Assembly: GCA_001586195.1 (NCBI GenBank)
Contig: CP014609.1
Location: 780,001 to 844,000, forward strand
Direction of reading: 5' to 3'
From: Solibacillus silvestris
Lineage (GTDB): Bacteria > Bacillota > Bacilli > Bacillales_A > Planococcaceae
Length of the DNA stretch: 64,000 nt
Shown here: in pieces, positions 39,123 through 48,261 of the stretch
Layout: every line of letters starts with the position of its first letter
How positions within the stretch are numbered: the stretch's first letter is position 1
Program-made: the position numbers and the translations under genes
Notes under the pieces: generated by a model
Told to the model about the DNA's origin: nothing
The model's database searches: none
Seen by the model: only the letters and a program-made list of their open reading frames with translations

Positions 39123-40034
39123 ATGAACGGTATTTTACCATTATGGAAAGAGCGCGGCATGACTAGTCATGACTGTGTGTTTAAATTACGAAAAATATTA
39201 AAGACGAAAAAAGTAGGCCATACCGGGACACTTGATCCGGGTGTAGAAGGCGTACTGCCGATCTGTATCGGCCAGGCAACACGCATTGCCGAATATTTAA
39301 CAGATGCCGGCAAAACGTATGAGGCAGTCGTATCGATTGGACGCACAACAACAACAGAAGACGCAGAAGGTGAAACGGTCGAGCAAAATACAGATTTCAA
39401 ATCGTTTACACGTGAAGAAATTTTACACGCACTTCAAACATTGACAGGTGAAATCGAACAAACGCCACCGATGTTTTCCGCTGTAAAGGTGAATGGGAAA
39501 CGGCTGTATGAATATGCAAGAGCTGGTCAAACAGTCGAGCGCCCAACACGTAAAATTACGATTTATGAGCTGGAATTATTGGATGATGCACAAACGTTCG
39601 AAGGGGAAGAAGTGACGTTCTCTATTCGCATTAAATGTTCTAAAGGGACGTATATCCGTACATTAGCTGTTCAGATCGGTGAAGCATTAGGCTACCCGGC
39701 ACATATGCATGAATTAGTACGAACAGCATCAGGCACATTCACAAAAGACAATTGCTTCACATTGGCCGAAATCGCGGAAATGATGGAAGCAGGTAAGCAG
39801 GAGAAGTTTCTGTTGCCGGTTGAATATGCATTATCCGACTATCCATACGTTGAAATTACGGAAGACATTGAAAAGCAAATTTTCAATGGGCAAGTTCTCC
39901 CGATGCATACTTTATTAACGGAACATGATAAAATTGTATATGGTGTAGAGGGACGAGCATTTGCGGTTTACATCGCCCATCCGACAAAGAGTGGGCAAAT
40001 GAAGCCGGATAAGATGTTTCCCGAAATTAATTAG
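39123..40034 (+). CDS. truB: tRNA pseudouridine-55 synthase TruB
   Basis: 303 residues. Catalytic motif GHTGTLDPGVEGVLPICI contains the nucleophilic Asp. RCSKGTYIRTLAVQIGEAL-like segment (KCSKGTYIRTLA) and TPPMFSAVKVNGKRLYEYAR are TruB signatures; a C-terminal PUA-like region follows. It modifies U55 in tRNA T-loops. AAAGGAGC precedes the ATG. Confidence 0.96.
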   Translation: MNGILPLWKERGMTSHDCVFKLRKILKTKKVGHTGTLDPGVEGVLPICIGQATRIAEYLTDAGKTYEAVVSIGRTTTTEDAEGETVEQNTDFKSFTREEILHALQTLTGEIEQTPPMFSAVKVNGKRLYEYARAGQTVERPTRKITIYELELLDDAQTFEGEEVTFSIRIKCSKGTYIRTLAVQIGEALGYPAHMHELVRTASGTFTKDNCFTLAEIAEMMEAGKQEKFLLPVEYALSDYPYVEITEDIEKQIFNGQVLPMHTLLTEHDKIVYGVEGRAFAVYIAHPTKSGQMKPDKMFPEIN

Positions 40035-40044
40035 GAGGCACGAG

Positions 40045-40995
40045 ATGAACGTTATTCATTTGAAATACCCCCATCAATTAGCACAGGAAATAGAAAAAGA
40101 GGCGTACTCATTAGCAATCGGATTTTTTGATGGGGTACATAAAGGACATCAGGCAGTTATTGAAGTGGCAAAGCAAAAAGCTGAGCAGCTAAATATTAAA
40201 AGCGCCGTGATGACTTTTGATCCACATCCATCGATTGTATTAGGTAGACGTAATGAAAAAGTATTCTACATTACGCCCCTTTCACAAAAAATAGATACTT
40301 TTAAAAAATTGAATATCGATACAGTATTTGTTGTAAACTTTACGTCAGATTTTGCGAAGCTTACACCTGAAGAATTCATTAAGTACTTTATCGTAGATTT
40401 AAATGTTCAGCATGTAACTGCAGGCTTTGATTTCTCGTTTGGCGCTTACGGCAAAGGCAATATGGAGCTGATGGACCAACTGTCAAACGGAAAGTATGGT
40501 GTGACGGTAATCGAAAAGCAGCAGGATGAAGTTGAAAAAATTAGTTCTACACGCATTCGCAAAGCATTGCAGGACGGGGATATGGAACAGGCTCGTAATC
40601 TATTAGGCCGCGCATTCGAAGTGCCGGGAATCGTCGTGCACGGAGATAAGCGCGGACGGACAATGGGCTTCCCGACAGCGAATGTCCAAGCGATGGAAGG
40701 CTGCTACATACCGGCAACAGGTGTGTATGCGGTGAAAATTTCAGTTCAGAATAAATGGTATGACGGTGTTTGTAATGTAGGCTATAAACCGACATTCAAC
40801 AATCCGGATGAAAAGCAGCTGTCGATTGAAGTGCATATTTTGAATTTCAATAAAAATATTTACGGTGAAGAGGTCGTTGTAGGTTGGTATAAACGCATTC
40901 GCAGCGAACGGAAATTTAATGGTATCGAAGCGTTAATTGAGCAAATTGAATTAGATAAACAGCAAGCAATCGCCTATTTTGAGCAACTACGCTAA
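40045..40995 (+). CDS. ribF: Bifunctional riboflavin kinase/FAD synthetase
   Basis: 316 residues. N-terminal FMN adenylyltransferase domain with GFFDGVHKGHQAVI (HxGH-like) and SSTRIRKAL; C-terminal riboflavin kinase with HGDKRGRTMGFPTANV and GVYAVKI. It converts riboflavin to FMN and FAD. It follows truB after 10 nt with a TTAGGAGGC ribosome-binding site. No FMN riboswitch is visible here. Confidence 0.96.
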   Translation: MNVIHLKYPHQLAQEIEKEAYSLAIGFFDGVHKGHQAVIEVAKQKAEQLNIKSAVMTFDPHPSIVLGRRNEKVFYITPLSQKIDTFKKLNIDTVFVVNFTSDFAKLTPEEFIKYFIVDLNVQHVTAGFDFSFGAYGKGNMELMDQLSNGKYGVTVIEKQQDEVEKISSTRIRKALQDGDMEQARNLLGRAFEVPGIVVHGDKRGRTMGFPTANVQAMEGCYIPATGVYAVKISVQNKWYDGVCNVGYKPTFNNPDEKQLSIEVHILNFNKNIYGEEVVVGWYKRIRSERKFNGIEALIEQIELDKQQAIAYFEQLR

Positions 40996-41078
40996 ATAGT
41001 TGCGCATCTATAAACAATTATGGTACTATTCACTAGTACGAAATTCTCGTATGAACCTTAGCTCGGCTTTTCGCAACT
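40983..41078 (+). promoter_or_regulatory. Alternative pairing region between ribF and rpsO
   Basis: TAGTTGC (40997-41003) can pair with GCAACTA upstream (40983-40989, inside the ribF end) or, as AGTTGCG (40998-41004), with CGCAACT downstream (41072-41078). The two stems exclude each other. Whether this regulates rpsO is inference. Confidence 0.4.
41000..41029 (+). promoter_or_regulatory. Possible promoter for rpsO
   Basis: TTGCGC (41000-41005) and TACTAT (41024-41029) with an 18-nt spacer. This would give an rpsO leader of about 95 nt. Confidence 0.4.
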
Positions 41079-41131
41079 CCAGCGACTGCTGTGCTATTGG
41101 GGATATCTTAATTATCAGGAGGTCATTTAAA

Positions 41132-41401
41132 ATGGCAATTACACAAGAACGTAAAAACGAAATTATCGCTGAGTACCGCGTACACGAAACAGACACTGGT
41201 TCTCCAGAAGTACAAGTAGCTGTATTAACTGCAGAAATCAACGCATTAAACGCTCACTTAGCTACTCACAAGAAAGATTTCCACTCTCAACGTGGTCTTC
41301 TTAAAATGGTAGGTAAACGTCGTCATTTATTAAAATATTTACGTGAAAACGACGTAGCTCGTTACCGTGAATTAATTACTAAACTTGGATTACGTCGCTA
41401 A
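41132..41401 (+). CDS. rpsO: 30S ribosomal protein S15
   Basis: 89 residues, exact S15 length: [38 protein letters not shown], and [13 protein letters not shown]. It binds 16S rRNA early in assembly. ATG 41132 follows a strong CAGGAGGTC; longer upstream readings from 41000 are not S15. A terminator follows 20 nt after the stop. Confidence 0.98.
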   Translation: MAITQERKNEIIAEYRVHETDTGSPEVQVAVLTAEINALNAHLATHKKDFHSQRGLLKMVGKRRHLLKYLRENDVARYRELITKLGLRR

Positions 41402-41420
41402 TACGTCGTTAATCTGACAA

Positions 41421-41450
41421 TAAAAAGCGGGATTTTTCCCGCTTTTTATT
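41421..41450. terminator. Bidirectional terminator after rpsO
   Basis: AAAAAGCGGG (41422-41431) and CCCGCTTTTT (41438-41447) pair perfectly around ATTTTT-type loop sequence, with A- and T-runs on both sides. Confidence 0.88.
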
Positions 41451-41468
41451 ATGTTTGAAAATGAGTCA

Positions 41469-41555
41469 GCTTTCCGAATCAATGGTGCGATGTTTAACTT
41501 CTTTGAGCAGGTGTCAACACGCCTGTTGAAAGAAGTTAAACCATTGCTGGAAAGC
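41469..41555 (+). repeat. Large imperfect inverted repeat between rpsO and pnp
   Basis: An 87-nt fold: GCTTTCC/GGAAAGC outer pairs, AATGG/CCATT, a perfect 13-bp stem GTTTAACTTCTTT (41492-41504) with AAAGAAGTTAAAC (41529-41541), then CAGG/CCTG and GTG-TCAA-CAC at the tip. No U-run follows. Confidence 0.7.
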
Positions 41556-41618
41556 CAAAAATATTTTATTAAATTTATCGATATTTAGATCAAAAAATTT
41601 AGCATAGAAAACGCTTTT

Positions 41619-41646
41619 TTGATACACTAACTATGGTACATAATAT
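41619..41646 (+). promoter_or_regulatory. Possible promoter for pnp
   Basis: TTGATA (41619-41624), 16-nt spacer, TAATAT (41641-41646), about 40 nt before the pnp ATG. Confidence 0.45.
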
Positions 41647-41684
41647 GATACGTAGAGTGTTTCAATAAGAAAGGGGTTCATTTA

Positions 41685-43799
41685 ATGAACGAAAAAAAGG
41701 TCTTTTCGTATGAATGGGCAGGCCGTCCACTAACAGTAGAAGTAGGACAGCTGGCAAAACAAGCAAATGGTGCTGCAATGATCCGCTACGGCGAAACAGC
41801 AGTTCTAGCTACGGCAACAATGTCAAAACAACCAAAAGCATTAGATTTCTTCCCGTTAACAGTAAACTTTGAAGAACGTCTATATGCAGCAGGTAAAATC
41901 CCTGGTGGTTTCATTAAACGTGAAGGACGTCCATCAGAAGCGGCAGTATTAACTTCTCGCCTAATTGACCGTCCAATCCGTCCTATGTTCCCGGATGGTT
42001 TCCGTAACGAAGTACAATCAATTTTAATGGTTATGTCAAATGATTCAAACTGCCCTGCTGATGTAGCGGCAATGTTTGGTTCTTCATTATCATTAGCAAT
42101 TTCTGATATCCCATTCGACGGACCGATTGCAGGTGTACATGTAGGATATATCGACGGTGAATTCGTTGTGAACCCGACTGTAGAACAATCTGCTAAATCG
42201 ACTGTTCACTTAACAGTAGCAGGTAACAAAGACGCGGTTAACATGGTAGAAGCAGGTGCTTTAGAAGTAACTGAAGATATTATGCTTGAAGCGATCATGT
42301 TCGGTCATGAAGAAATTAAAAAGTTAATTGCCTTCCAAGAGCAAATTGTTGCTGAAGTTGGTAAAGAAAAACTTGAAGTAACATTATATGAATTAGATGC
42401 AGACTTAACAGCAGCGATCAAAGCTGAATGTGAAGCTGATATGAATACAGCGATCCAAACAGTGGACAAGCAATTACGCCAAGAAAATATTACAGCAGTA
42501 AAAACACGTGTAATCGAAGCTTATGAAGCGCAGGAAGCTGACGAAGCTACGATGAAACAAGTGAATGCTATTTTAGATAAAATGGTAAAAGATGAAGTGC
42601 GTCGTTTAATTACAGAAGATAAAGTTCGTCCGGATGGTCGTAAGCAAGATGAAATCCGTCCACTTTCTTCTGAAGTAGATTTATTGCCACGTGCACACGG
42701 TTCAGCATTATTCACTCGTGGACAAACGCAAGCATTATCAATTTGTACTTTAGGTGCTTTAGGCGACGTTCAAATTATTGACGGCTTAGGTATTGAAGAG
42801 TCAAAACGCTGGATGCACCACTACAACTTCCCTCAATTCTCGGTTGGGGAAACAGGCCGTTACGGTAGCCCAGGCCGTCGTGAAATTGGTCACGGTGCAT
42901 TAGGTGAGCGTGCGATTTTAGCGGTAATGCCAACAGAAGAGGAATTCCCGTATGCAATCCGTTGCGTATCGGAAGTATTGGAATCAAACGGTTCTACTTC
43001 TCAAGCATCAATTTGTGCATCAACAATGGCACTTATGGCTGCTGGTGTTCCAATTAAAGCACCGGTTGCAGGTATTGCAATGGGTCTTGTTAAAAAAGGC
43101 GAACACTATACAGTATTATCAGATATCCAAGGTATGGAAGACCACCTTGGCGACATGGACTTTAAAGTGGCAGGTACAGCTAAAGGTGTAACAGCACTTC
43201 AAATGGACATTAAAATCGATGGTCTGTCTCGTGATATATTAGAAGAAGCATTAACACAGGCGAAAATCGGCCGTATGCACATTTTAGAGCATATGATGTC
43301 AACGATTTCAGCGTCTCGCACTTCATTATCACAATACGCACCAAAAATCGTTTCAATCAAAATTAATCCTGACAAAATCCGCGATGTAATCGGACCGGGT
43401 GGTAAAGTCATCAATAAAATTATTGATGAAACAGGCGTTAAAATCGATACAGAACAAGATGGTACAATTTACATCGCTTCAGCTGATGAAGCAATGATTA
43501 ACCGTGCTAAAGAAATGATCGAATCAATCGTACGCGAAGCTAAAGTAGGCGAGTACTACTTATCAACAGTAAAACGCATTGAAAAATTCGGTGCATTCTG
43601 TGAAATCTTCCCAGGTAAAGACGGCTTACTGCACATTTCGGAAATTCAGGAAGAACGTACGAAAGAAGTAGAAGACGTATTAAAACTAGGCGATGAATTA
43701 CTTGTGAAATGTATCGAAATCGATAAACAAGGTCGCGTAAACTTATCACGTAAAGTAGTAATCAAAGAAGAAAAAGAGCGCGCAGAACAAGGAAAATAA
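41685..43799 (+). CDS. pnp: Polynucleotide phosphorylase
   Basis: 704 residues: two RNase PH domains (first with [20 protein letters not shown], second with RTDGRK-like [14 protein letters not shown] and [13 protein letters not shown]), then KH ([20 protein letters not shown]) and S1 ([19 protein letters not shown]) domains. It degrades RNA 3'-5' by phosphorolysis. AAAGGGG precedes ATG 41685. It follows rpsO as in many bacteria but with a terminator and a hairpin between. Confidence 0.98.
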   Translation: MNEKKVFSYEWAGRPLTVEVGQLAKQANGAAMIRYGETAVLATATMSKQPKALDFFPLTVNFEERLYAAGKIPGGFIKREGRPSEAAVLTSRLIDRPIRPMFPDGFRNEVQSILMVMSNDSNCPADVAAMFGSSLSLAISDIPFDGPIAGVHVGYIDGEFVVNPTVEQSAKSTVHLTVAGNKDAVNMVEAGALEVTEDIMLEAIMFGHEEIKKLIAFQEQIVAEVGKEKLEVTLYELDADLTAAIKAECEADMNTAIQTVDKQLRQENITAVKTRVIEAYEAQEADEATMKQVNAILDKMVKDEVRRLITEDKVRPDGRKQDEIRPLSSEVDLLPRAHGSALFTRGQTQALSICTLGALGDVQIIDGLGIEESKRWMHHYNFPQFSVGETGRYGSPGRREIGHGALGERAILAVMPTEEEFPYAIRCVSEVLESNGSTSQASICASTMALMAAGVPIKAPVAGIAMGLVKKGEHYTVLSDIQGMEDHLGDMDFKVAGTAKGVTALQMDIKIDGLSRDILEEALTQAKIGRMHILEHMMSTISASRTSLSQYAPKIVSIKINPDKIRDVIGPGGKVINKIIDETGVKIDTEQDGTIYIASADEAMINRAKEMIESIVREAKVGEYYLSTVKRIEKFGAFCEIFPGKDGLLHISEIQEERTKEVEDVLKLGDELLVKCIEIDKQGRVNLSRKVVIKEEKERAEQGK

Positions 43800-43829
43800 T
43801 TGAAACAAGCGTTTCAAACAAGATAAAAA

Positions 43830-43865
43830 GGGAGGTTGTACACTATTGTACAGCCTCTTTTTTAA
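43830..43865 (+). terminator. Terminator after pnp
   Basis: GAGGTTGTAC (43832-43841) and GTACAGCCTC (43848-43857) pair with one G-U, then TTTTTT. Confidence 0.85.
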
Positions 43866-43913
43866 ATAACGTTAAGCTGATGTTTGGAGATTTCCATTAC
43901 TTGATGAAGTATG

Positions 43914-43949
43914 GTAAGGGGAGGTATGCGTAATGGAGCATACCCTTAC
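43914..43949. promoter_or_regulatory. Second hairpin in the pnp-mlpA gap
   Basis: GTAAGG (43914-43919) and GTATGC (43924-43929), separated by a 4-nt bulge, pair with the contiguous GCATACCCTTAC (43938-43949). There is no T-run. In B. subtilis ylxY lies in this gap; here it is absent. Confidence 0.4.
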
Positions 43950-44031
43950 TACAAAAATAAGCTTAAAATTGTAATATTACAGATTTTTAAATAATACTTA
44001 TAGTTTATTAGCCGAAATAAAGGAGAAATTT

Positions 44032-45258
44032 ATGGTACAAGTAATTACAGCAAAAAATGGCGTGCGCATTGTTACAGAGCAAATGCCGCATGTCCGATCT
44101 TTATCGGTCGGCATTTGGGTCAACGCGGGCTCACGCTACGAAACAAAAGAAGAAAATGGCATTACCCATTTCATCGAGCATATGCTTTTCAAAGGAACGA
44201 AAAACCGTACAGCCCGTCAAATCGCGGAAGAGTTCGACCGCATCGGCGGAGAGATTAATGCCTTCACATCGAAGGAACATACATGTTATTACGCGAAAGT
44301 GCTGGACCATCATGGGGAACTGGCTATCGATATTCTGGCCGATATGTTCTTTAACTCGCTGTTTACGCAGGAAGATATCGAAAAAGAACGCCAAGTTGTT
44401 CTTGAAGAAATCTACATGAGCGAAGACGATCCGGCAGATGATGTCCATGAAAAATTATGGGGCGTCATGTTCCCGGATGATGCGCTAGGCCGTCCGATTT
44501 TAGGGACACCGGAAACATTGGCGACATTTGATGAAGAGATGATCCGTACGTATATGGCGAAACATTACGGCCCTCAAAATGTTGTCATCTCAATTGCCGG
44601 TAATATTGAAGAGAGTTTACTGGAAAAAGTGGAAGCATTATTCGGAAACTATGAAGCAAGTGCGAAATCAATTGTTTCCAAACCATCCTATCCGACATTT
44701 ACACCAGGTGAAATTGAAAAATTGCGTGATACGGAACAGGCGCATATTGCGATTTCTTTCCCTGCAATTGCGGTAAAAGATCCGAAAATGTACAGCTTTA
44801 TTGCGTTGAATAATATAATCGGTGGCAATATGAGCTCTCGCCTGTTCCAGGAAGTGCGAGAAGATCGCGGGTTGGCGTATTCTGTATTCAGCTACCAGTC
44901 GAGCTATGAGGATGTAGGAACATTTACGATTTACGCGTCGGCCTCAAAACAAAACCTCGATTCATTAAAGCAGCAGATCGATCAGACGTTATTTGACCTC
45001 GTTGCAGGAGGGGTAACGGAAACCGAGCTTGAAAATGCGAAGGAGCAATTAAAAGGCGGCTTCGTTTTAGGGCTTGAAGGTACGGAAGACTTTATGAACC
45101 GTAACGGGGTCAATGAACTCATTCACCAAAATCACCGTTCAGTCGATGAAGTATTGGCAAAAATCGATGCCATTTCGATGGAAACGATCGATGAGTTAAT
45201 TACACAAATTTTATTATCCGAACCGGCAATTGCGATTATCGGACCGGAAAACGAATAA
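44032..45258 (+). CDS. mlpA: M16-family zinc peptidase MlpA (YmxG)
   Basis: 408 residues. The inverted zinc motif HFIEH is intact (ITHFIEHMLFKGT), with the distal Glu likely in EEIYMSEDDPADDVHE; a C-terminal M16 half contains REDRGLAYSVFSYQ. It is thus likely catalytically active, unlike the YmfF-type protein at the window end. AAAGGAGAAA precedes ATG 44032. Substrates are unknown. Confidence 0.92.
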   Translation: MVQVITAKNGVRIVTEQMPHVRSLSVGIWVNAGSRYETKEENGITHFIEHMLFKGTKNRTARQIAEEFDRIGGEINAFTSKEHTCYYAKVLDHHGELAIDILADMFFNSLFTQEDIEKERQVVLEEIYMSEDDPADDVHEKLWGVMFPDDALGRPILGTPETLATFDEEMIRTYMAKHYGPQNVVISIAGNIEESLLEKVEALFGNYEASAKSIVSKPSYPTFTPGEIEKLRDTEQAHIAISFPAIAVKDPKMYSFIALNNIIGGNMSSRLFQEVREDRGLAYSVFSYQSSYEDVGTFTIYASASKQNLDSLKQQIDQTLFDLVAGGVTETELENAKEQLKGGFVLGLEGTEDFMNRNGVNELIHQNHRSVDEVLAKIDAISMETIDELITQILLSEPAIAIIGPENE

Positions 45259-45261
45259 CGC

Positions 45262-45306
45262 AAAAGGACAGCGCGGGCTAGTAGTTAGCATGCGCTGTCC
45301 TTTTAA
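45262..45306. terminator. Shared terminator between mlpA and the minus-strand ABC operon
   Basis: AAAAGGACAGCGC (45262-45274) and GCGCTGTCCTTTT (45292-45304) pair perfectly. A-runs and T-runs flank both sides, so it can serve both convergent transcripts. Confidence 0.85.
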
Positions 45307-45929
45307 AATTCGGCAGCTTTAAATTTTGTGATGGCTGTTTTAAAGTAGCGGTAATAAACAATCAATCCTAAAACTGGAACAATCGGTGCCCCTATGAGCT
45401 CAATGTCCATCATACTAAATATAAGCATGATCAGTAAATGAACAAAGGTAAAGATAAAAAAATAACCGATAATTGTCCCAATTGATATGCTTTTCGTACC
45501 CTTTGTCGGATTGCTTAAATAGTTTTTCAGCATCGAGCCGATAGAAGCAATTCCAGCAGCAAAGACGATTGAAATTAATGAAAGTTCAATGCCTCCCATT
45601 TGATTATTTAAATATAAATAAGTTTGATAAATCCCGATTGGAACCGTGATGATCAGCATAAGCAGCAAACTGAAAATAAATAAACTTTTCACAAAAGTCT
45701 TTGGGTCAATCGGCATGACACGGAATCGGTTTATAAAATGGTTTTCAAGTAAATAGCTAACACCTAATGCGGGCGACAAAGCTATAAAATAGAGTGTCAA
45801 AAAACCAAAACCTAAATTAGCTTCTTTAATGATCGCCCACTGAATTCCGATCATGATTAAAAAGAATAAAAAAACAGTGATGAATACCTTTCTTGATAAA
45901 TAAAAATGCATTTTAAGCAGTGCAATCAT
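45303..45929 (-). CDS. ABC transporter permease, ABC-2-like, of a YtrA-regulated cluster
   Basis: 208 residues, about six membrane helices (VFITVFLFFLIMIGIQWAII, then others), no catalytic motif. Conserved-looking FRVMPIDPKTFVKSLFIF suggests relation to bacitracin- or peptide-efflux-type ABC-2 permeases. Its stop lies in the shared terminator; its start overlaps the next permease by 4 nt. The substrate is unknown; export of, or immunity to, an envelope-active compound is a possibility from the cluster type. Confidence 0.8.
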   Translation of the reverse strand: MIALLKMHFYLSRKVFITVFLFFLIMIGIQWAIIKEANLGFGFLTLYFIALSPALGVSYLLENHFINRFRVMPIDPKTFVKSLFIFSLLLMLIITVPIGIYQTYLYLNNQMGGIELSLISIVFAAGIASIGSMLKNYLSNPTKGTKSISIGTIIGYFFIFTFVHLLIMLIFSMMDIELIGAPIVPVLGLIVYYRYFKTAITKFKAAEF

Positions 45930-46522
45930 GGGACGTCCCTCCTGAATTCACGAAAGTAAGTAATGCTTGCTGCGATGATGAGAAGTATCAGTAAACTCAT
46001 AAATAAACTGAAACTCTGAATAATAGATAAGCTTCCTAAAAATACGAGTAGTTGAGATAATCCTAATGGAATAAGAAATATAGAGAAGTTTATCATTTGC
46101 CCAAACTTGCTACGACGAAACAGCAGGAAAAAAGCGATAATAAAAAAGCTGATGGCGAAGCTTACTAATAGCTGTCTGACGGAAGGCAAAACAAGCTGCT
46201 TTTCAAGTAATGTTTGAATAGCGGTCGTTGCTACGATTGTATAAAGGATATAATATAGTGTGTAACGACCTAAAAAAGAGAGATCCACAATGAAAAATGT
46301 CTTTCTGGAAATCGGAAATAAACTTGTCATAATGAGCTGGTTCTCACGTTGATCCAAATAGACGGCACATAGCGCTGTAATACTGATGGACAGTATTAAG
46401 TATGCAGCCATTTCGGCACTTTCAAATAATAAAGGAAGAGCAAAAAAAGATGCTACAAGTGGTGTAAACAAAATCCAGGAAGCCAACCCCTGTTCGTAAT
46501 AATGAAGAAGCATTTTTTTCAT
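45926..46522 (-). CDS. ABC transporter permease of the same cluster
   Basis: 198 residues with about six hydrophobic segments (WILFTPLVASFFALPLLF and later helices) and the positively charged loop YLDQRENQLIMTSLFPISRK. It has no ATPase motif. It overlaps the ATPase gene by 1 nt and the next permease by 4 nt, so the two permeases are probably a heterodimer with the ATPase below. Specific family not recognised. Confidence 0.8.
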   Translation of the reverse strand: MKKMLLHYYEQGLASWILFTPLVASFFALPLLFESAEMAAYLILSISITALCAVYLDQRENQLIMTSLFPISRKTFFIVDLSFLGRYTLYYILYTIVATTAIQTLLEKQLVLPSVRQLLVSFAISFFIIAFFLLFRRSKFGQMINFSIFLIPLGLSQLLVFLGSLSIIQSFSLFMSLLILLIIAASITYFREFRRDVP

Positions 46523-47370
46523 TATTTTCGCCCCTTTACGAAAAACAACATCAAATCATCAATCGTCGGTTTTTGCAATTCAATCACTGGATTCACAAAT
46601 TCACGCAAGACTAAGTACTCGATTCCAAATACATAATCCCGTTTGCCGATAATCGAATGGTTCGGTATCACTTTCGCTTCTTCATACGTTCCTTTCCAAA
46701 TCCCGTAACCGTACAGCAGGTCATCTTTATTTTCACTGAACAAAATTTCGCCTTCATGGATAAATGTAATCGTATCCGCAATTTTTTCTAGATCCGTTGT
46801 TATATGCGAAGAAAAGAGAATGGCATGATCTTCCTGTTCCATAAAGTGTTGAAGCATACTTAGCACTTCATCGCGCACAATCGGGTCAAGCCCGCTCGTT
46901 GGTTCATCAAGCAGCAAAAGCTTCGGCCGGTGTCCCAGTGCCAGTGAAAGAGCGAGCTTCATTTTCGTTCCTTTTGACATCGTTTTAATCTTGTCATACT
47001 TCGGTACATCCAGCTGCTCCAGCAACCCGTCAAAATAAGGACGGTCCCAAGTAGGATACACATCCCCGTACAGGACATCGAGCTCCTTTGGTGTAAAGCT
47101 TTCCGGTACATGCAGTTCATCAAACACGACCCCGATTTGCGCCTTTAGCTCCACCTCATGTTCGATATGATCTTTTCCGAATAAAAGAATGTCGCCGTCA
47201 ATCTTTTTCAGCAAATTTAACATCAGTTTGATCGTCGTTGATTTCCCGGCACCGTTTTGCCCGATAAAGCCTGCAATGGTCCCGCTCTCAACAGTGAACG
47301 AAATATTATTTAAACGAAATTTTTTGAATTGCTTCGTAACATTTTTTACTTCAATTGCATTCATCATCAT
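46522..47370 (-). CDS. ABC transporter ATP-binding protein of the same cluster
   Basis: 282 residues. Walker A GQNGAGKST, signature-like MSKGTKMKLALSLALG, Walker B KLLLLDEPTSGLD, and switch His in LFSSHIT. The C-terminal 80 residues are a nonconserved extension. Signature and length resemble YtrB/BcrA-type exporters' ATPases. Several ATGs are possible at 47370, 47367 or 47364; it overlaps the regulator's stop. Confidence 0.9.
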   Translation of the reverse strand: MMMNAIEVKNVTKQFKKFRLNNISFTVESGTIAGFIGQNGAGKSTTIKLMLNLLKKIDGDILLFGKDHIEHEVELKAQIGVVFDELHVPESFTPKELDVLYGDVYPTWDRPYFDGLLEQLDVPKYDKIKTMSKGTKMKLALSLALGHRPKLLLLDEPTSGLDPIVRDEVLSMLQHFMEQEDHAILFSSHITTDLEKIADTITFIHEGEILFSENKDDLLYGYGIWKGTYEEAKVIPNHSIIGKRDYVFGIEYLVLREFVNPVIELQKPTIDDLMLFFVKGRK

Positions 47371-47738
47371 TCCTCCAATAGTAAGTCGAGTAAGTCATGC
47401 AGTTCCTCTTTTGGCACATTTGCCGTTTTGGCAATGGATACCGCCTTTGTGAAATGAACTTCAATTTGTCGGATCAGCTCTTCACGCAGGAAATCCTGAT
47501 TGCGCTCTGATACATAGCTCCCTTTCCCGGCAATCGTGACGATAAAGCCGTCCCGTTCCAAATCGGCATACGCCCGCTTCGTTGTCATCACACTGATTTT
47601 CAATTCTTTCGCCAACGCCCGAATAGAAGGTAGAGAATCACCGGTTAATAGTGTGCCTGTCAAAATAGCCTGTTTTAGCTGATCGGTAATTTGTTCATAA
47701 ATAGGCTTTTCGCTATTATTGCTCAATTTGATTATCAA
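47367..47738 (-). CDS. GntR-family transcriptional regulator, YtrA subfamily
   Basis: 123 residues from TTG 47738. Winged helix N-terminus PIYEQITDQLKQAILTGTL, then SLPSIRALAKELKISVMTTK and GFIVTIAGKGSYV. The short C-terminal tail without a ligand domain is typical of YtrA. TTG 47738 is preferred over GTG 47747, which overlaps the GAGGTGA ribosome-binding site. It is first in the minus-strand ABC cluster, as is usual for YtrA-type repressors. Confidence 0.88.
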   Translation of the reverse strand: MIIKLSNNSEKPIYEQITDQLKQAILTGTLLTGDSLPSIRALAKELKISVMTTKRAYADLERDGFIVTIAGKGSYVSERNQDFLREELIRQIEVHFTKAVSIAKTANVPKEELHDLLDLLLEE

Positions 47739-47761
47739 TCGTTTCACCTCACATGTTCAAA

Positions 47762-47784
47762 CTGTGTATATACAGTATATACAG
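47762..47784 (-). promoter_or_regulatory. Likely operator/promoter of the YtrA-type cluster
   Basis: CTGTGTATATACAGTATATACAG is an imperfect palindrome (quoted in two parts: CTGTGTATATAC and AGTATATACAG). On the minus strand it contains a TATACT -10, with TAGACA 18 nt upstream as -35. A repressor bound here would block the promoter. Confidence 0.6.
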
Positions 47785-47988
47785 ATATGGCATATTATGT
47801 CTACTGAAAAATTAAGCAATTTCAGAGGGATTTTTAAATTAGGTTAATTACTACCATTATTTTTCCGACCGAGTGCTGTGTGACTCGTTTCCTGTGAGTA
47901 GGTCCTTCAAACTTAAATGATGAACCATTTCACTTCTGCCAAAGTTGATGCATATAGTAATGTAGGCTCTTACAAGAGGAGGGATGCA

Positions 47989-48261
47989 ATGCTTTTATCG
48001 GAGCTCGCTGAAAAAGAACTGATCGAAATGGAAAACGGTGTTCGATATGGATTTTTAGCCGAGACGGAATGTATTTTTGATGCCAAAACAGGGAAGATTG
48101 TCGGATTTGAAATGCCGGCACAAATGGTGAAAATGCCCTTCCAAAAGAAAAAGGCAGGTATGGTAAAATACATTCCCTGGAGTGAAATTATTTTAATTGG
48201 GGAAGACCGGGTATTATTTCAAAAAACAACATCGACATTAAAGCATGCCTATGATGACTGA
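47989..48261 (+). CDS. ymxH: YlmC/YmxH family PRC-barrel protein
   Basis: 90 residues: MLLSELAEKELIEMENGVRY, then FDAKTGKIVGFEMPAQ and VKYIPWSEIILIGEDRVL form a PRC-barrel-like fold. YmxH is associated with sporulation gene neighbourhoods, and the next genes make dipicolinate. ATG 47989 is chosen because AAGAGGAGGG precedes it; the longer reading from 47917 lacks family support. Function is not established. Confidence 0.88.
   Translation: MLLSELAEKELIEMENGVRYGFLAETECIFDAKTGKIVGFEMPAQMVKMPFQKKKAGMVKYIPWSEIILIGEDRVLFQKTTSTLKHAYDD

Noticed and set aside
41000-41131. Extended rpsO start upstream of 41132
   Set aside because: S15 is 89 residues starting MAITQER, and the ribosome-binding site is directly before 41132.
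47917-47988. Longer ymxH start at 47917
   Set aside because: The extra 24 residues are not family-like; AAGAGGAGGG precedes ATG 47989.
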